The notes under the pieces: generated by a model
Told to the model about the DNA's origin: nothing
What the model saw: the letters and a program-made list of their open reading frames with translations, nothing else
The model's database searches: none
Made by a program: the position numbers and the translations under genes
NCBI GenBank assembly: GCA_050245915.1
Contig: JBFWWZ010000001.1
Span: forward strand, 1-64,000
Length of the DNA: 64,000 nt
Source: JBDSKH01 sp050245915
Lineage (GTDB): Bacteria; Actinomycetota; Actinomycetes; Actinomycetales; Microbacteriaceae
Direction: 5' to 3'
Shown here: positions 39,279 through 48,402 of the stretch, piece by piece
Layout of the letters: every line of letters starts with the position of its first letter
Position numbering within the stretch: the first letter of the stretch is position 1

Positions 39279-40595
39279 ATGAGCGACTCGCTCGCCTTCG
39301 AGCTCGACCGAGCTCACGTCTTCCACTCCTGGTCAGCGCAGGGTGCGCTGAAACCGTTCGTCATCGCCGGCGCCAAAGGCGTCGAGGTCTGGGACGACGA
39401 CGGGAAGCACTACCTCGACTTCTCCAGCCAGCTCGTCAACGTCAACATCGGCCACGGTCACCCGAAGGTGGTGAAGGCCATCCAGGAGCAGGCGGAACTG
39501 CTCGCGACCGTCGCCCCGGCGCACGCGAACCTGGCCCGCGGCGAGGCGGCGAAGCGCATCCTGTCGAAGGCGGGCCCCGCGTTCGGCAAGGTCTTCTTCA
39601 CCAACGGCGGCGCCGACGCCAACGAGAACGCGATGCGCATGGCGCGCATCACGACGGGCCGCGACAAGATCCTCACGCACTATCGCAGCTACCACGGCAA
39701 CACGGGCGCGGCGGTCGTGGCGACCGGCGACTGGCGCCGCGTGCCGAACGAGTTCTCGCGCGGGCACGTGCACTTCTTCGGACCCTTCCTCTACCGTTCC
39801 GAGTTCTGGTCGGACTCCCCGGAGCAGGAGTCGGAACGTGCACTGCACCACCTGGAGCGCATCATCCAGGTCGAGGGGCCGTCGTCGATCGCGGCGATCC
39901 TCGTCGAGGGTGTTCCGGGGACGGCGGGTGTTCTCGTGCCGCCGCCCGGGTACCTCACCGGCCTGCGGTCCCTCGCGGATCGTCACGGCATCCTGCTCAT
40001 CATCGACGAGGTGATGTCGGGCTTCGGACGCACCGGCGACTGGTTCGCCCACCAGAACGAGACGATCAACCCGGACGGCATCGTGCCCGACCTGATCACG
40101 TTCGCGAAGGGCGTGAACTCGGGCTACGTGCCGGTGGGCGGCGTGATCATGTCGGAGTCGGTCGCGAACGCGTTCGAGGACCAGGTGTTCCCGGGCGGGC
40201 TGACGTACTCGGGGCATCCGCTGGCGGCGGCGTCGATCGTCGCGTCGATCGATGCGATGGTGGACGAGAAGATCATCGAGAACGCGCGCCGCATCGGAAA
40301 GGATGTGCTCGGCCCCGGCCTGCACGAGCTGGCTAAGAAGCATCCGATGATCGGCGAGATCCGCGGGCTCGGTGTCTTCTGGGCTCTCGACCTGGTTCAG
40401 GATGCCGCCACCTGCGAGCCTGTCGCCCCGGCGACCATGGGTGCACTGAAGGCCGAGCTGATGCAGCGCGGTCTGCTGCCGTTCCTCGCCGACAACCGCA
40501 TCCACGTCGTGCCCCCGTGCACGGTGACGGATGACGACGTCGCGAAGGCGCTCGCGATCTACGACGAGGCGTTCAGCGCGGTCGAGGCGGGGTAG
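39279..40595 (+). CDS. Class III aminotransferase, probable beta-alanine transaminase
   Basis: 438 residues from ATG 39279. PLP-dependent omega-amino acid aminotransferase family: FFTNGGADANENAMRMAR, SYHGNTGAAVV, IIDEVMSGFGRTG (Asp243) and the Schiff-base Lys277 in ITFAKGVNSGY. As the last gene of the pyrimidine operon it likely removes the amino group of beta-alanine (or beta-aminoisobutyrate), giving malonate semialdehyde. The MocR regulator at the other end of the locus fits control by such an amine. Confidence 0.92.
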   Translation: MSDSLAFELDRAHVFHSWSAQGALKPFVIAGAKGVEVWDDDGKHYLDFSSQLVNVNIGHGHPKVVKAIQEQAELLATVAPAHANLARGEAAKRILSKAGPAFGKVFFTNGGADANENAMRMARITTGRDKILTHYRSYHGNTGAAVVATGDWRRVPNEFSRGHVHFFGPFLYRSEFWSDSPEQESERALHHLERIIQVEGPSSIAAILVEGVPGTAGVLVPPPGYLTGLRSLADRHGILLIIDEVMSGFGRTGDWFAHQNETINPDGIVPDLITFAKGVNSGYVPVGGVIMSESVANAFEDQVFPGGLTYSGHPLAAASIVASIDAMVDEKIIENARRIGKDVLGPGLHELAKKHPMIGEIRGLGVFWALDLVQDAATCEPVAPATMGALKAELMQRGLLPFLADNRIHVVPPCTVTDDDVAKALAIYDEAFSAVEAG

Positions 40596-40602
40596 CTCTC
40601 AG

Positions 40603-40684
40603 GGCGGTCGACGATGTACACGAATCTGGGGGATTGACACCTCAGGGAGCTCGAACTCCGGATTCCGTGTAGATCCTCGACGCC
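40603..40684. repeat. Family 3 palindromic element (copy B)
   Basis: Left end GGTCGACGATGTACACGAAT, right end GGATTCCGTGTAGATCCTCG. It fills the gap between the aminotransferase and yceD genes. Similar along its length to copy C at 61858-61937. Confidence 0.75.
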
Positions 40685-40720
40685 GCGGTTTCGGGCCGGG
40701 CGGGTGGCGGCGGGAGCGCG

Positions 40721-40726
40721 TAAACT
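40721..40726 (+). promoter_or_regulatory. -10 element for leaderless yceD-rpmF-rnc-mutM transcription
   Basis: TAAACT ends 8 nt before the GTG start of yceD, with no Shine-Dalgarno between, so the transcript probably begins at or next to the start codon. Confidence 0.55.
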
Positions 40727-40734
40727 CGACCCTC

Positions 40735-41277
40735 GTGCCCGCCGCGAAGAACCCGTTCGACCTGAATGTGCGCGACCTCGTCCACCGTCCCGGCGAGATG
40801 CGCGAGCGCACCCTCGACATCACCCTGCCCGAGCAGTTCGGCGCGGGTGCGGCCGTCGTCCCGGCCGGCACCGGGCTGACGTTGCAGGTGCGGCTCGAGG
40901 GCCTGCACGAGGGCGTCCTGGTCACCGCGGAGGCCGACACGACGGCGACGGGGGAGTGCGTGCGCTGCCTCGACCCCGTCAGCATCCCGGTCCAGGTCGA
41001 ATTCCAGGAGCTTTTCGCGTATTCTCCTGATGAAGCTTTCGACTTCGCGGTTCAAGACGATCACGTGAATCTTGAACCCGTCGTACGGGATGCGGTGGTG
41101 CTCGCACTGCCGTTCCAGCCGGTCTGCCGGCCGGACTGCCCAGGCCTCGACCCCGAGACGGGTGAGAAGCTGGCGGATCATCCCGAACGGTCCCCGCGCG
41201 AGGTGCTCGACCCCCGGTGGGCCGCACTCGAGGGTTTCACTCCGGACACTGACAAGACTCTGCCGAACAAAGAATAG
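40735..41277 (+). CDS. YceD/DUF177 family protein
   Basis: 180 residues from GTG 40735. The DUF177 pattern is visible: NPFDLNVRDLVHRPGEMRERTLDI, TGECVRCLDPV, FQELFAYSPDE and PVCRPDCPGLDPETGE with conserved Cys pairs. The gene precedes rpmF in most bacteria, as here (9 bp gap), and is linked to 23S rRNA metabolism or ribosome assembly in several organisms. Leaderless start. Confidence 0.9.
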   Translation: MPAAKNPFDLNVRDLVHRPGEMRERTLDITLPEQFGAGAAVVPAGTGLTLQVRLEGLHEGVLVTAEADTTATGECVRCLDPVSIPVQVEFQELFAYSPDEAFDFAVQDDHVNLEPVVRDAVVLALPFQPVCRPDCPGLDPETGEKLADHPERSPREVLDPRWAALEGFTPDTDKTLPNKE

Positions 41278-41286
41278 AGATCAACC

Positions 41287-41490
41287 ATGGCCGTTCCCAA
41301 GCGCAAGCAGTCGCGCTCGAACACGCACGCCCGCCGCTCGCAGTGGAAGGCCACGCCGGTGCAGCTCGTGAAGACCATCGAGAATGGCAAGACCGTCTAC
41401 TCGCTCCCGCACCGCGCGAAGGTCGTCGAGGACTCCACCGGCACCCCCCTGTACATGGAGTACAAGGGTCGTAAGGTCGCCGACGTCTAG
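41287..41490 (+). CDS. rpmF: 50S ribosomal protein L32
   Basis: 67 residues: [21 protein letters not shown] is the classic bL32 start. The C-terminal half lacks the zinc-ribbon cysteines, so this is the Cys-less (zinc-independent) form also seen in mycobacteria. The stop overlaps the rnc start (TAGTG). Confidence 0.97.
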   Translation: MAVPKRKQSRSNTHARRSQWKATPVQLVKTIENGKTVYSLPHRAKVVEDSTGTPLYMEYKGRKVADV

Positions 41491-42209
41491 TGCCCACGGC
41501 TCGCCCGTCGGGCGACGCAGACGTTCCGAACGAACGCGCCGCACTGATTGAAGCTCTTGGCGTCGACATCGATGCCGAGCTGCTCGGTCTGGCGCTGACG
41601 CACCGTTCGTACGCGTACGAGCACGGCGGACTCGCCCACAACGAGCGCCTCGAGTTCCTCGGCGACTCGATCCTGGGGCAGGCGGTCACCGTGATGCTCT
41701 ACCGCGAGAACCCCGACCTCGACGAGGGCGAGCTCGCGAAGCGGCGCGCCAGCCTCGTCTCGGCGGCGGCGCTCGCCGACGTCGCCATCAACATCGGCCT
41801 CGGACAGCACATGCTGCTGGGCCGCGGTGAGGAGCTCACCGGCGGCCGCGAGAAGGCATCCATCTTGGCGGATGCCGTGGAGGCCCTGATCGGGGCGACC
41901 TACCTCTCCGAGGGTCCCGACGCTGCGACAGCGCTGGTGCTGCGTCTCATCGCCCCGTTGCTCGCCGACCCCGACCGCTTCGGCGCCGCGATGGACCCGA
42001 AGACGAGCCTGCAAGAGCTGTCGACCCGCCTCGGCAAGGGCTTGCCCCAGTACGCGGTGACCGACAGCGGGCCCGATCATTCGAAGCGGTTCCACGCGAC
42101 GGTGCTGCTCGGCGGGACCGCCATCGCGGACGGCGACGGCACCAGCAAGAAGCAGGCGGAGATGGCGGCGGCCCTTCTCGCCTGGACGAAGCTGAACCCG
42201 ACGCATTAG
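41490..42209 (+). CDS. rnc: Ribonuclease III
   Basis: 239 residues, GTG start overlapping the rpmF stop. The catalytic domain has NERLEFLGDS (51-60) and the second acidic cluster DAVEALIGATYL; the C-terminal double-stranded RNA-binding domain begins at DPKTSLQELS and ends GTSKKQAEMAAA. It processes rRNA precursors and other double-stranded RNA. Part of the yceD-rpmF-rnc-mutM unit. Confidence 0.96.
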   Translation: MPTARPSGDADVPNERAALIEALGVDIDAELLGLALTHRSYAYEHGGLAHNERLEFLGDSILGQAVTVMLYRENPDLDEGELAKRRASLVSAAALADVAINIGLGQHMLLGRGEELTGGREKASILADAVEALIGATYLSEGPDAATALVLRLIAPLLADPDRFGAAMDPKTSLQELSTRLGKGLPQYAVTDSGPDHSKRFHATVLLGGTAIADGDGTSKKQAEMAAALLAWTKLNPTH

Positions 42210-42211
42210 GC

Positions 42212-43117
42212 ATGCCCGAGCTCCCCGAAGTCGAGGTGGTGCGCGCCGGCCTCGCACCCGCCGCCGCCGGTGCACACGTGGACCGCGTGCGCGTGCTCGA
42301 ACCGCGGTCGCTGCGCCGGCATCCGGGGCCGTCGGAGGACTTCGAGTCCCGGCTCACCGGCGCGACGTTCGCGGAACCGCAGAGGCGCGGCAAGTTCATG
42401 TGGGTGCCGATGGTCTCGACAGGCTCGACCACCGAAGAGGCCCTCGTCGTGCACCTCGGGATGTCGGGGCAGGTGCCGCTGCGCGAACCGGACGCGCCGC
42501 TCGACCGGCTGACGCGCATCGTGATCGACGTCACCCATCCGCAGCACGGGCCGCTGCGCATCGATTTCGTCGACCAGCGGATCTTCGGGTCAATGGCGCT
42601 CGACGACCTGGTGCAGACGCCCGACGCGGCCGGTCAGTTCATCCCGGGTCAGGTGGCGCACATCGCGCGCGACCCGCTGGATCCGCTGTTCGACGACCGC
42701 GCCTTCCTCGCGAGGCTGGCGAAGAAGGACACGACGATCAAGCGCGCGCTGCTCGACCAGACGCTGGTCAGTGGCATCGGCAACATCTACGCGGATGAGG
42801 CGCTGTGGGCGGCGCGGATCCACTACGACCAGCCGACCCGTTCCCTCAGCCGGGCGCGTGCCGTGACTCTGCTGGCGGAGGTGCGGCTGGTGCTCGGCAA
42901 GGCGCTCGCCGAAGGCGGCACCAGCTTCGATTACCAGTACGTGAATGTGAACGGCAACTCCGGCTACTTCTCGCAGTCGCTGAACGCGTACGGGCAGACC
43001 GGCCTGCCGTGCCCGCGCTGCGGCCGGCCGATCGTGCGCGAGAGCTTCATGAACCGCGGCTCGCACTTCTGCGCGCACTGTCAGCGCGTCAGGTCTTTGC
43101 GCCAGGCGCCCTCGTAA
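42212..43117 (+). CDS. mutM: Formamidopyrimidine-DNA glycosylase
   Basis: 301 residues. Removes oxidised purines (8-oxoG, Fapy). The catalytic N-terminus MPELPEVE is intact, the helix-two-turn-helix region has DQTLVSGIGNIYADEALW, and the C-terminal zinc finger is CPRCGRPIVRESFMNRGSHFCAHC. Residues about 68-76 (VSTGSTTEE) are an insertion encoded by a family 1 palindrome in a loop between strands. The 3' end overlaps the convergent GNAT gene by 37 bp. Confidence 0.96.
   Translation: MPELPEVEVVRAGLAPAAAGAHVDRVRVLEPRSLRRHPGPSEDFESRLTGATFAEPQRRGKFMWVPMVSTGSTTEEALVVHLGMSGQVPLREPDAPLDRLTRIVIDVTHPQHGPLRIDFVDQRIFGSMALDDLVQTPDAAGQFIPGQVAHIARDPLDPLFDDRAFLARLAKKDTTIKRALLDQTLVSGIGNIYADEALWAARIHYDQPTRSLSRARAVTLLAEVRLVLGKALAEGGTSFDYQYVNVNGNSGYFSQSLNAYGQTGLPCPRCGRPIVRESFMNRGSHFCAHCQRVRSLRQAPS
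42412..42434 (+). repeat. Family 1 palindromic repeat inside mutM
   Basis: Exact GGTCTCGACAGGCTCGACCA + CCG, translated as VSTGSTTE. Confidence 0.85.
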
Positions 43118-44157
43118 CCGATCGGCACGAAGCCGACGGCCTCGTTGACATCGAGCATCGCGCGGTTCTCTTCCGCGTTCCAGGTCAGCACGCTCGGGTG
43201 TCCGGGGGCCTCGCGCTCGAGGGCGAGCAGGTTCTCGACCTTGAGCAGCATCCCGAGCCGGTTGCCGCGGTGCTCGCGCAGCACGAGGGTGTCCTCCTGC
43301 GATGCCGGCCGCGCCGGATCGGCGGGTACCGCCAGCTGGGTGAATGCGGCGAGCCGCCCGGTCGCGACATGCTCCGCCGCGGCGGTGAGGGTGGTGCGCG
43401 GCCCGGCGTCCTGCAGCGCGTCGTACTCCCGGACGCGGTCGACGTCCCACGGATCCTCGGGCTGCTCGAGTCCCGCCGTCGGCTCCTCCGTGCTCATCCG
43501 GGTGTACAGCTCGGCCTGGTCCGCGAGCCAGCGCTCCGGTGTCGGCCCGGTCCAGGTGTGGATGCGGTACGCACCCTCCGAGACGGCGGCGGCGGCTGCG
43601 CGCCGGGCCTGCAGGTCGTCAAGGTCGGCGGGCAGCGCGAACCGGCTGGCACGGGTGACCTGTTCCAGGCGGAACCCGTGCGCGAGAAGGAAACGCACCT
43701 CGCGGTTCTCGGCGGGCACCGACCCGGCGCCGGTCGGCGGCACCAGCCGCCGGCCGGGCGCGACCGGTGAGACGGCGTAGCCCAGCAGTCTGCGGAAGCC
43801 GGCCTCGACCGCGGCGGTCTGCATGGCATCCAGGAGCGCGGTGCCGATGCCCTGCCCCTGGTGCCGCGGGTGCACCTGGACGCCCGCCCAGCCGACGCGT
43901 TCCGTGTCGTCGAGCTGCCACTCCAGCACGGCCCGCGCGACGATGCGGCCGTCACGCCGGGCGCCCCACCAGCGCTTCGGCTCGTGCGGGTCCTGCCACA
44001 TCGGGAAGAGCTCGTCCGCCGGATACCCCACCTCGGGCGTGCCGTAGCCGGCGACTTCGGCGGCGTTCCGGGCGTCGACGCTGTCGATGAAATCCCGGCC
44101 CTCGGGGGAGTCGAGGCTGTCCGGGATGGGCAGCTCCTCGATGGTGAACGACGGCAT
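43081..44157 (-). CDS. Tandem GNAT-family N-acetyltransferase
   Basis: 358 residues with two GNAT-like halves. The N-terminal one has the acetyl-CoA loop VQVHPRHQGQGIGTALL (near residue 93-110); the C-terminal one has LREHRGNRLGMLLKVENL and NAEENRAMLDVNEAVGFVPIGYEGAW. This architecture resembles mycothiol synthase-like and related actinobacterial acetyltransferases, but the substrate is not evident. It converges on mutM and is followed 9 bp upstream on the same strand by a lipoprotein gene. Confidence 0.85.
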   Translation of the reverse strand: MPSFTIEELPIPDSLDSPEGRDFIDSVDARNAAEVAGYGTPEVGYPADELFPMWQDPHEPKRWWGARRDGRIVARAVLEWQLDDTERVGWAGVQVHPRHQGQGIGTALLDAMQTAAVEAGFRRLLGYAVSPVAPGRRLVPPTGAGSVPAENREVRFLLAHGFRLEQVTRASRFALPADLDDLQARRAAAAAVSEGAYRIHTWTGPTPERWLADQAELYTRMSTEEPTAGLEQPEDPWDVDRVREYDALQDAGPRTTLTAAAEHVATGRLAAFTQLAVPADPARPASQEDTLVLREHRGNRLGMLLKVENLLALEREAPGHPSVLTWNAEENRAMLDVNEAVGFVPIGYEGAWRKDLTR

Positions 44158-44166
44158 CCTGCGAGG

Positions 44167-44682
44167 TTAGTGCTGCCCGATGGTGAGGTCGAGGATGCGG
44201 AACCGTTCGGCGGCGACGCTGTACGGCTGGCCGTCATCGGGGCTGAAGAGCAGCACCGCGGCACTGTAGACGTGCCCGAGTTTCGCTGTCGAGTAGGTGC
44301 TGAACTCGCCCCCGGTGTGCGCGAAGCCGGCATCGGTGAGGCGGTCGGCGAGCGTGACCGTCAGCTGCTCGTCGTAGTCGAGATAGAAGTTCTCGAGGGT
44401 GAAGACGTCGCCGGGCACGACCTGGGGGTCGGGTCGCACCTCGAATGCGCAGTCCGGCCGCGGGACGCGAAGCCCGTTCACGACCGGCACCGCGTAGGTG
44501 GCGAGCGCCGTCACCGTGGATCCGGGGCTGGCGATGTCGTAGAAGTCGGTCACCGCCGCTTCGAGGGCGGTGCACGCCTCGTTCGGTGTGATGGGCGTTT
44601 CGGCAGGCGCGGGTGCTCCCACGCATCCTGCGAGCAGGAACAGGGCGGGGAGTGCAACCAGCGGGCGAGCGGGCCGCCTCAT
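44167..44682 (-). CDS. Lipoprotein of unknown function
   Basis: 171 residues from ATG 44682 with GGAGGA 6 nt upstream. Signal peptide MRRPARPLVALPALFLLAGC with lipobox LLAGC (Cys20); the mature part has one more Cys pair candidate (CTALEAA, DCAFEV) and no recognised domain. It lies upstream of and in line with the GNAT gene and diverges from smc. Confidence 0.75.
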   Translation of the reverse strand: MRRPARPLVALPALFLLAGCVGAPAPAETPITPNEACTALEAAVTDFYDIASPGSTVTALATYAVPVVNGLRVPRPDCAFEVRPDPQVVPGDVFTLENFYLDYDEQLTVTLADRLTDAGFAHTGGEFSTYSTAKLGHVYSAAVLLFSPDDGQPYSVAAERFRILDLTIGQH

Positions 44683-44805
44683 GAGGCTTCCTCCGTCATT
44701 CGGGGTGGGCACACGGTATCGCGGCCCGTTCCCGGGTGTCAAAGCCGGTCGGGTAGCGTAGACCGGCGGCAGGCCGCGCGAGAACAGGGAAGGAGGCGCG
44801 CTTCG

Positions 44806-47800
44806 GTGTATCTGAAGAGCCTCACCCTGAAGGGTTTCAAGTCCTTCGCGCAGCCGACCACCTTCGCGTTCGAGCCTGGGGTGACCTGCGTCGTCGGGCC
44901 GAACGGCTCCGGCAAGTCGAACGTCGTCGACGCCCTCGCCTGGGTGATGGGCGAGCAGGGCGCGAAGACGTTGCGCGGCGGCAAGATGGAGGACGTCATC
45001 TTCGCCGGCACCGCCACCCGCGGGCCGCTCGGTCGCGCCGAGGTGCTGCTGACCATCGACAACTCCGACGGCGCGCTGCCGATCGAGTACACCGAGGTGA
45101 CGATTTCGCGCACGTTGTTCCGCAACGGCGGCAGCGAGTACGCGATCAACGGCGAGCAGTGCCGTCTGCTCGACGTGCAAGAGCTGCTCAGCGACTCCGG
45201 GCTGGGCCGTGAGATGCACGTCATCGTCGGCCAGGGTCAGCTCGATCAGGTGCTGCACGCCACGGCAGAGGAGCGTCGCGGGTTCATCGAGGAGGCCGCC
45301 GGCATCCTGAAGCACCGCCGGCGCAAAGAGAAGACGATCCGCAAGCTGGACGCGATGCAGGCGAACCTGACGCGGCTCAGCGACCTGGCGGGCGAGATCC
45401 GGCGGCAGCTGAAGCCGCTCGGCCAGCAGGCCGAGATCGCGCGCGAGGCGCAGACGATCGCCGCGATCGTCCGGGATGCGAAGGCCCGTCTGCTCGCGGA
45501 CGAGATCGTCGAGCTGCGCACGGCCATCGACTCGGTGGGGCGCAGCGAGAGCGAACGCAAGACGGAGCGCCTGGTGCTGCAGGAGCAGCTCGACCAGGCG
45601 AAGCTGCGTCAGGCGCGGCTGGAGCAGACGATGTCGGGCGACGCGGTCGACAGCGCACGCCGCGTCGCGTTCGGGCTGGAGCAGGTGCAAGACCACCTCC
45701 GCTCCCTCTACACGCTCGCGAACCAGCGGCTCACGCTGCTGAGTCAGCAGTCCGAGCTGCCCGGGATGACGACGACGATCTCGCCGCGCATGGTCGAGGA
45801 CGCGCGGGAGGAGGCGCAACGGCTGCAGGCCGGTGTCGCCTCCGCGGAGGAGGCGCTGGGCCGCGCGTCGGCGGCGACCGCCACCGCGAAGAGCAGCCTC
45901 GATTCGCTCGACGAGGAGATCAGCGCGCAGAGCGCCCTGGTGTCGCAGCACGATCTCGAGAACGGTCGTCTCGACGGCCTGGTCAACGCGGCCGAGTCGC
46001 GTCGCGCTGCCACGCACGCCGAGTTGGAGCGCGCCCGGACGGCGCTCGCCGAGGCGGAGCAGCGGCGCGAGCAGGCGCGGGCCGAGCTGCTCGAGCTCGA
46101 GGGTCAGGATGGCGCGGGCGGCACGTCTCTGGATTCCGGCGAGACCCTCGCCGCGGCGGTGGAGTCCGCCGACGCCACCGTCAAAGCCCTGCAGGCCGAC
46201 GTCGAGACGTTGCGCGACGAGCTGCACACCGCCGAGCGCGAGCGCGACGCGCTCGCCGCCCGCACGGGGGCGCTGTCGCTCGCCGTCGACCAGAAAGACG
46301 GGTCGGGCACCATCGTGGGCGCCCGCGGCATCCGGGGTCTCGTCGCCGAGCACATGCAGGTGCGCGCCGGGTACGAGGCGGCGATCGCCGCCGCGCTCGG
46401 CTCCCTCGCCGACGCCGTCCTGGCCGACGACCGGGATGCCGCGATCGACGCGCTGCAGTCGGCACGGTCGGGCGACGCGGGCCGGGTGGAGATCGTGGTG
46501 GCGGATGCCGCAGGGGCGGCCGCGCTGAGCGGGCTTCCCGGCGGGGCCGAGTCCGCCGCCGACCTGGTCACCGCACCCGACGGGATCCGCGGCCTGCTCG
46601 CACGGGTCGTCGTCGTGGACGACCTGGAGGCGGCCCGCGCCTCGTGGAAGGCGCTGAAGGAGTTCACCGTCATCACCCGCGACGGCGACGTGCTCACGGA
46701 GCACGTGCTGCGCGGCGGCTCGGGCGGCGGGCGGTCGAAGCTGGAACTGGTGGCGGAACGGGATGCCGCACAGGAGAAGCTCGTCGAGGTCACGACGGCG
46801 ATCGAGCGGCTGAAGTTCGCGCTCGCCGAGAAGCGCGAGGCGCTCGATCTGGCGCAGATCGACACCGCGCAGGCGGCGGCCGCGCTGAAGGAGTTCGACG
46901 CCCGGCTCGCGGAGCGCAGCGAGGCGCTCGGGCGGTCGCGGGTGTCGCTGGAGGCGGCGTCGGCCGAGGGGGAGCGGCTCGCCGCGACCGTCGCGGCGCT
47001 CACCGGGTCCGTCGAAGAGGCGGATGCCGCGGTGGAAAGGGCGATCGCGGATCGTGACGGGCACGCGGCGACGCCGCGCCCCATCCTGGATGTGAGCGCG
47101 CGCGATGCGCTGCTCGCCGAACTGGAGACCGCACGGGCCGCCGAGGTGCAGGCGCGGGTCGATCTGGAGACCGCGCGCGAACGGGTGCGCGCACAGCTCG
47201 CGCAGGCCGAGTCGCTGCAGAAACAGCTGGAGGCGGAGCGCGCCGCGGCAGAGGAGTCCGCCCGGCTCGCCGTGTTGCGGCAGCATCAGGTCGAGGCGGC
47301 GACGAAGGTCATCGAGGCGCTGCCGGCGGTGCTCGACACCGCGGACCGCTCCGTGTCGGAGGCGCGGGTGGCTCTGGCCGCCGCGGAGGCGGACCGCCTG
47401 AAGCAGAACGAGGAGCTGGCGCAGCTGCGTCAGAACGAGGGCACCCTGCGGGAGCGGCTCGCGGCGCTCAACGACAACGTGCACGGCCTCGAGATGCAGG
47501 CGTACGAGAAGCGGCTGCACCTGTCCACGCTGCTCGAGCGTGCCGCCGAAGAGCTCGGCCTCGACGAGGACGTGCTCGTCGCCGAGTACGGGCCCGACGT
47601 GCCGGTGCCGGTCGACACCCCGGTGGTCGAGCCTGTCGAGACCAGCGCCGTCGAGACCCCGGTGGTCGAGCCTGTCGAGACCAGCGGCGTCGAGGTCTCG
47701 ACAAGCTCGACCACCGAGGTGGCAACCGAGCCGTTCGACCGCGCGAAGCAGCAGAAGCGCCTCGAGAAGGCCGAGCGCAAGTACGCGCAGCTCGGCCGCG

Positions 47801-48393
47801 TGAACCCGCTCGCCCTCGAGGAGTTCGCGGCGCTGGAGCAGCGGCATAAGTTCCTGACCGAGCAGCTCGCCGACCTCACCGCGACCCGCAAAGACCTGCT
47901 CACGATCATCGATGAGATCGACGAGAAGATGCAGGACATCTTCGCGTCGGCGTTCGACGACACGAAGGCGGCGTTCAACCAGGTGTTCCCCGTGCTCTTC
48001 CCGGGAGGTACGGGCAGCCTTCACCTGACGAACCCGGAGGACATGCTCACCACCGGCATCGAGGTGACGGTGCGTCCCGCCGGCAAGAAGATCGAGCGGC
48101 TGTCGCTGCTCTCCGGCGGCGAGCGGTCGCTGGCGGCGGTCGCGCTGCTGATCGCGATCTTCAAGGCCCGGCCGAGCCCGTTCTACATCATGGATGAGGT
48201 GGAGGCGGCGCTCGACGATGCGAACCTCGGCCGGCTGCTGACGATCATGCAAGACCTGCGCGCGAACTCGCAACTCATCGTCATCACTCACCAGAAGCGC
48301 ACGATGGAGATCGCGGACGCCCTCTACGGCGTCTCGATGCGCCAGGACGGCGTGAGCGCCGTCGTCGGCCAGAGGGTCGGCACTCCGGGATAG
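44806..48393 (+). CDS. smc: Chromosome segregation protein SMC
   Basis: 1195 residues, GTG start with GGAGG 9 nt upstream. N-terminal head with Walker A GPNGSGKS (31-38), long coiled coil, hinge (GTIVGARGIRGLVAEHMQVRAGYEAAIAAALGSLADAVL), second coiled coil and C-terminal head with signature LSLLSGGERSLAAVALL and Walker B PSPFYIMDEVEAALDDAN. SMC forms the condensin core. About residues 939-970, just before the conserved KRLEKAERKYAQLGRVNPLALEEF joint, contain three family 1 palindromes reading VVEPVET, VVEPVET and VSTSSTTE; this loop is absent from a typical coiled coil. Confidence 0.97.
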   Translation: MYLKSLTLKGFKSFAQPTTFAFEPGVTCVVGPNGSGKSNVVDALAWVMGEQGAKTLRGGKMEDVIFAGTATRGPLGRAEVLLTIDNSDGALPIEYTEVTISRTLFRNGGSEYAINGEQCRLLDVQELLSDSGLGREMHVIVGQGQLDQVLHATAEERRGFIEEAAGILKHRRRKEKTIRKLDAMQANLTRLSDLAGEIRRQLKPLGQQAEIAREAQTIAAIVRDAKARLLADEIVELRTAIDSVGRSESERKTERLVLQEQLDQAKLRQARLEQTMSGDAVDSARRVAFGLEQVQDHLRSLYTLANQRLTLLSQQSELPGMTTTISPRMVEDAREEAQRLQAGVASAEEALGRASAATATAKSSLDSLDEEISAQSALVSQHDLENGRLDGLVNAAESRRAATHAELERARTALAEAEQRREQARAELLELEGQDGAGGTSLDSGETLAAAVESADATVKALQADVETLRDELHTAERERDALAARTGALSLAVDQKDGSGTIVGARGIRGLVAEHMQVRAGYEAAIAAALGSLADAVLADDRDAAIDALQSARSGDAGRVEIVVADAAGAAALSGLPGGAESAADLVTAPDGIRGLLARVVVVDDLEAARASWKALKEFTVITRDGDVLTEHVLRGGSGGGRSKLELVAERDAAQEKLVEVTTAIERLKFALAEKREALDLAQIDTAQAAAALKEFDARLAERSEALGRSRVSLEAASAEGERLAATVAALTGSVEEADAAVERAIADRDGHAATPRPILDVSARDALLAELETARAAEVQARVDLETARERVRAQLAQAESLQKQLEAERAAAEESARLAVLRQHQVEAATKVIEALPAVLDTADRSVSEARVALAAAEADRLKQNEELAQLRQNEGTLRERLAALNDNVHGLEMQAYEKRLHLSTLLERAAEELGLDEDVLVAEYGPDVPVPVDTPVVEPVETSAVETPVVEPVETSGVEVSTSSTTEVATEPFDRAKQQKRLEKAERKYAQLGRVNPLALEEFAALEQRHKFLTEQLADLTATRKDLLTIIDEIDEKMQDIFASAFDDTKAAFNQVFPVLFPGGTGSLHLTNPEDMLTTGIEVTVRPAGKKIERLSLLSGGERSLAAVALLIAIFKARPSPFYIMDEVEAALDDANLGRLLTIMQDLRANSQLIVITHQKRTMEIADALYGVSMRQDGVSAVVGQRVGTPG
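47621..47716. repeat. Triple family 1 repeat cluster inside smc
   Basis: Copies at 47621-47643 and 47660-47682 (both reverse orientation, CGGTGGTCGAGCCTGTCGAG + ACC) and 47694-47716 (forward, one mismatch). The direct pair is spaced 39 bp, a multiple of three, and all three preserve the SMC frame. Confidence 0.85.
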
Positions 48394-48402
48394 AGTCGAC
48401 AG

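Noticed and set aside
47621..47716. Possible CRISPR-like direct repeats in smc
   Set aside because: There are only two direct copies and one inverted copy, the units also occur singly elsewhere, and the spacing is coding sequence.
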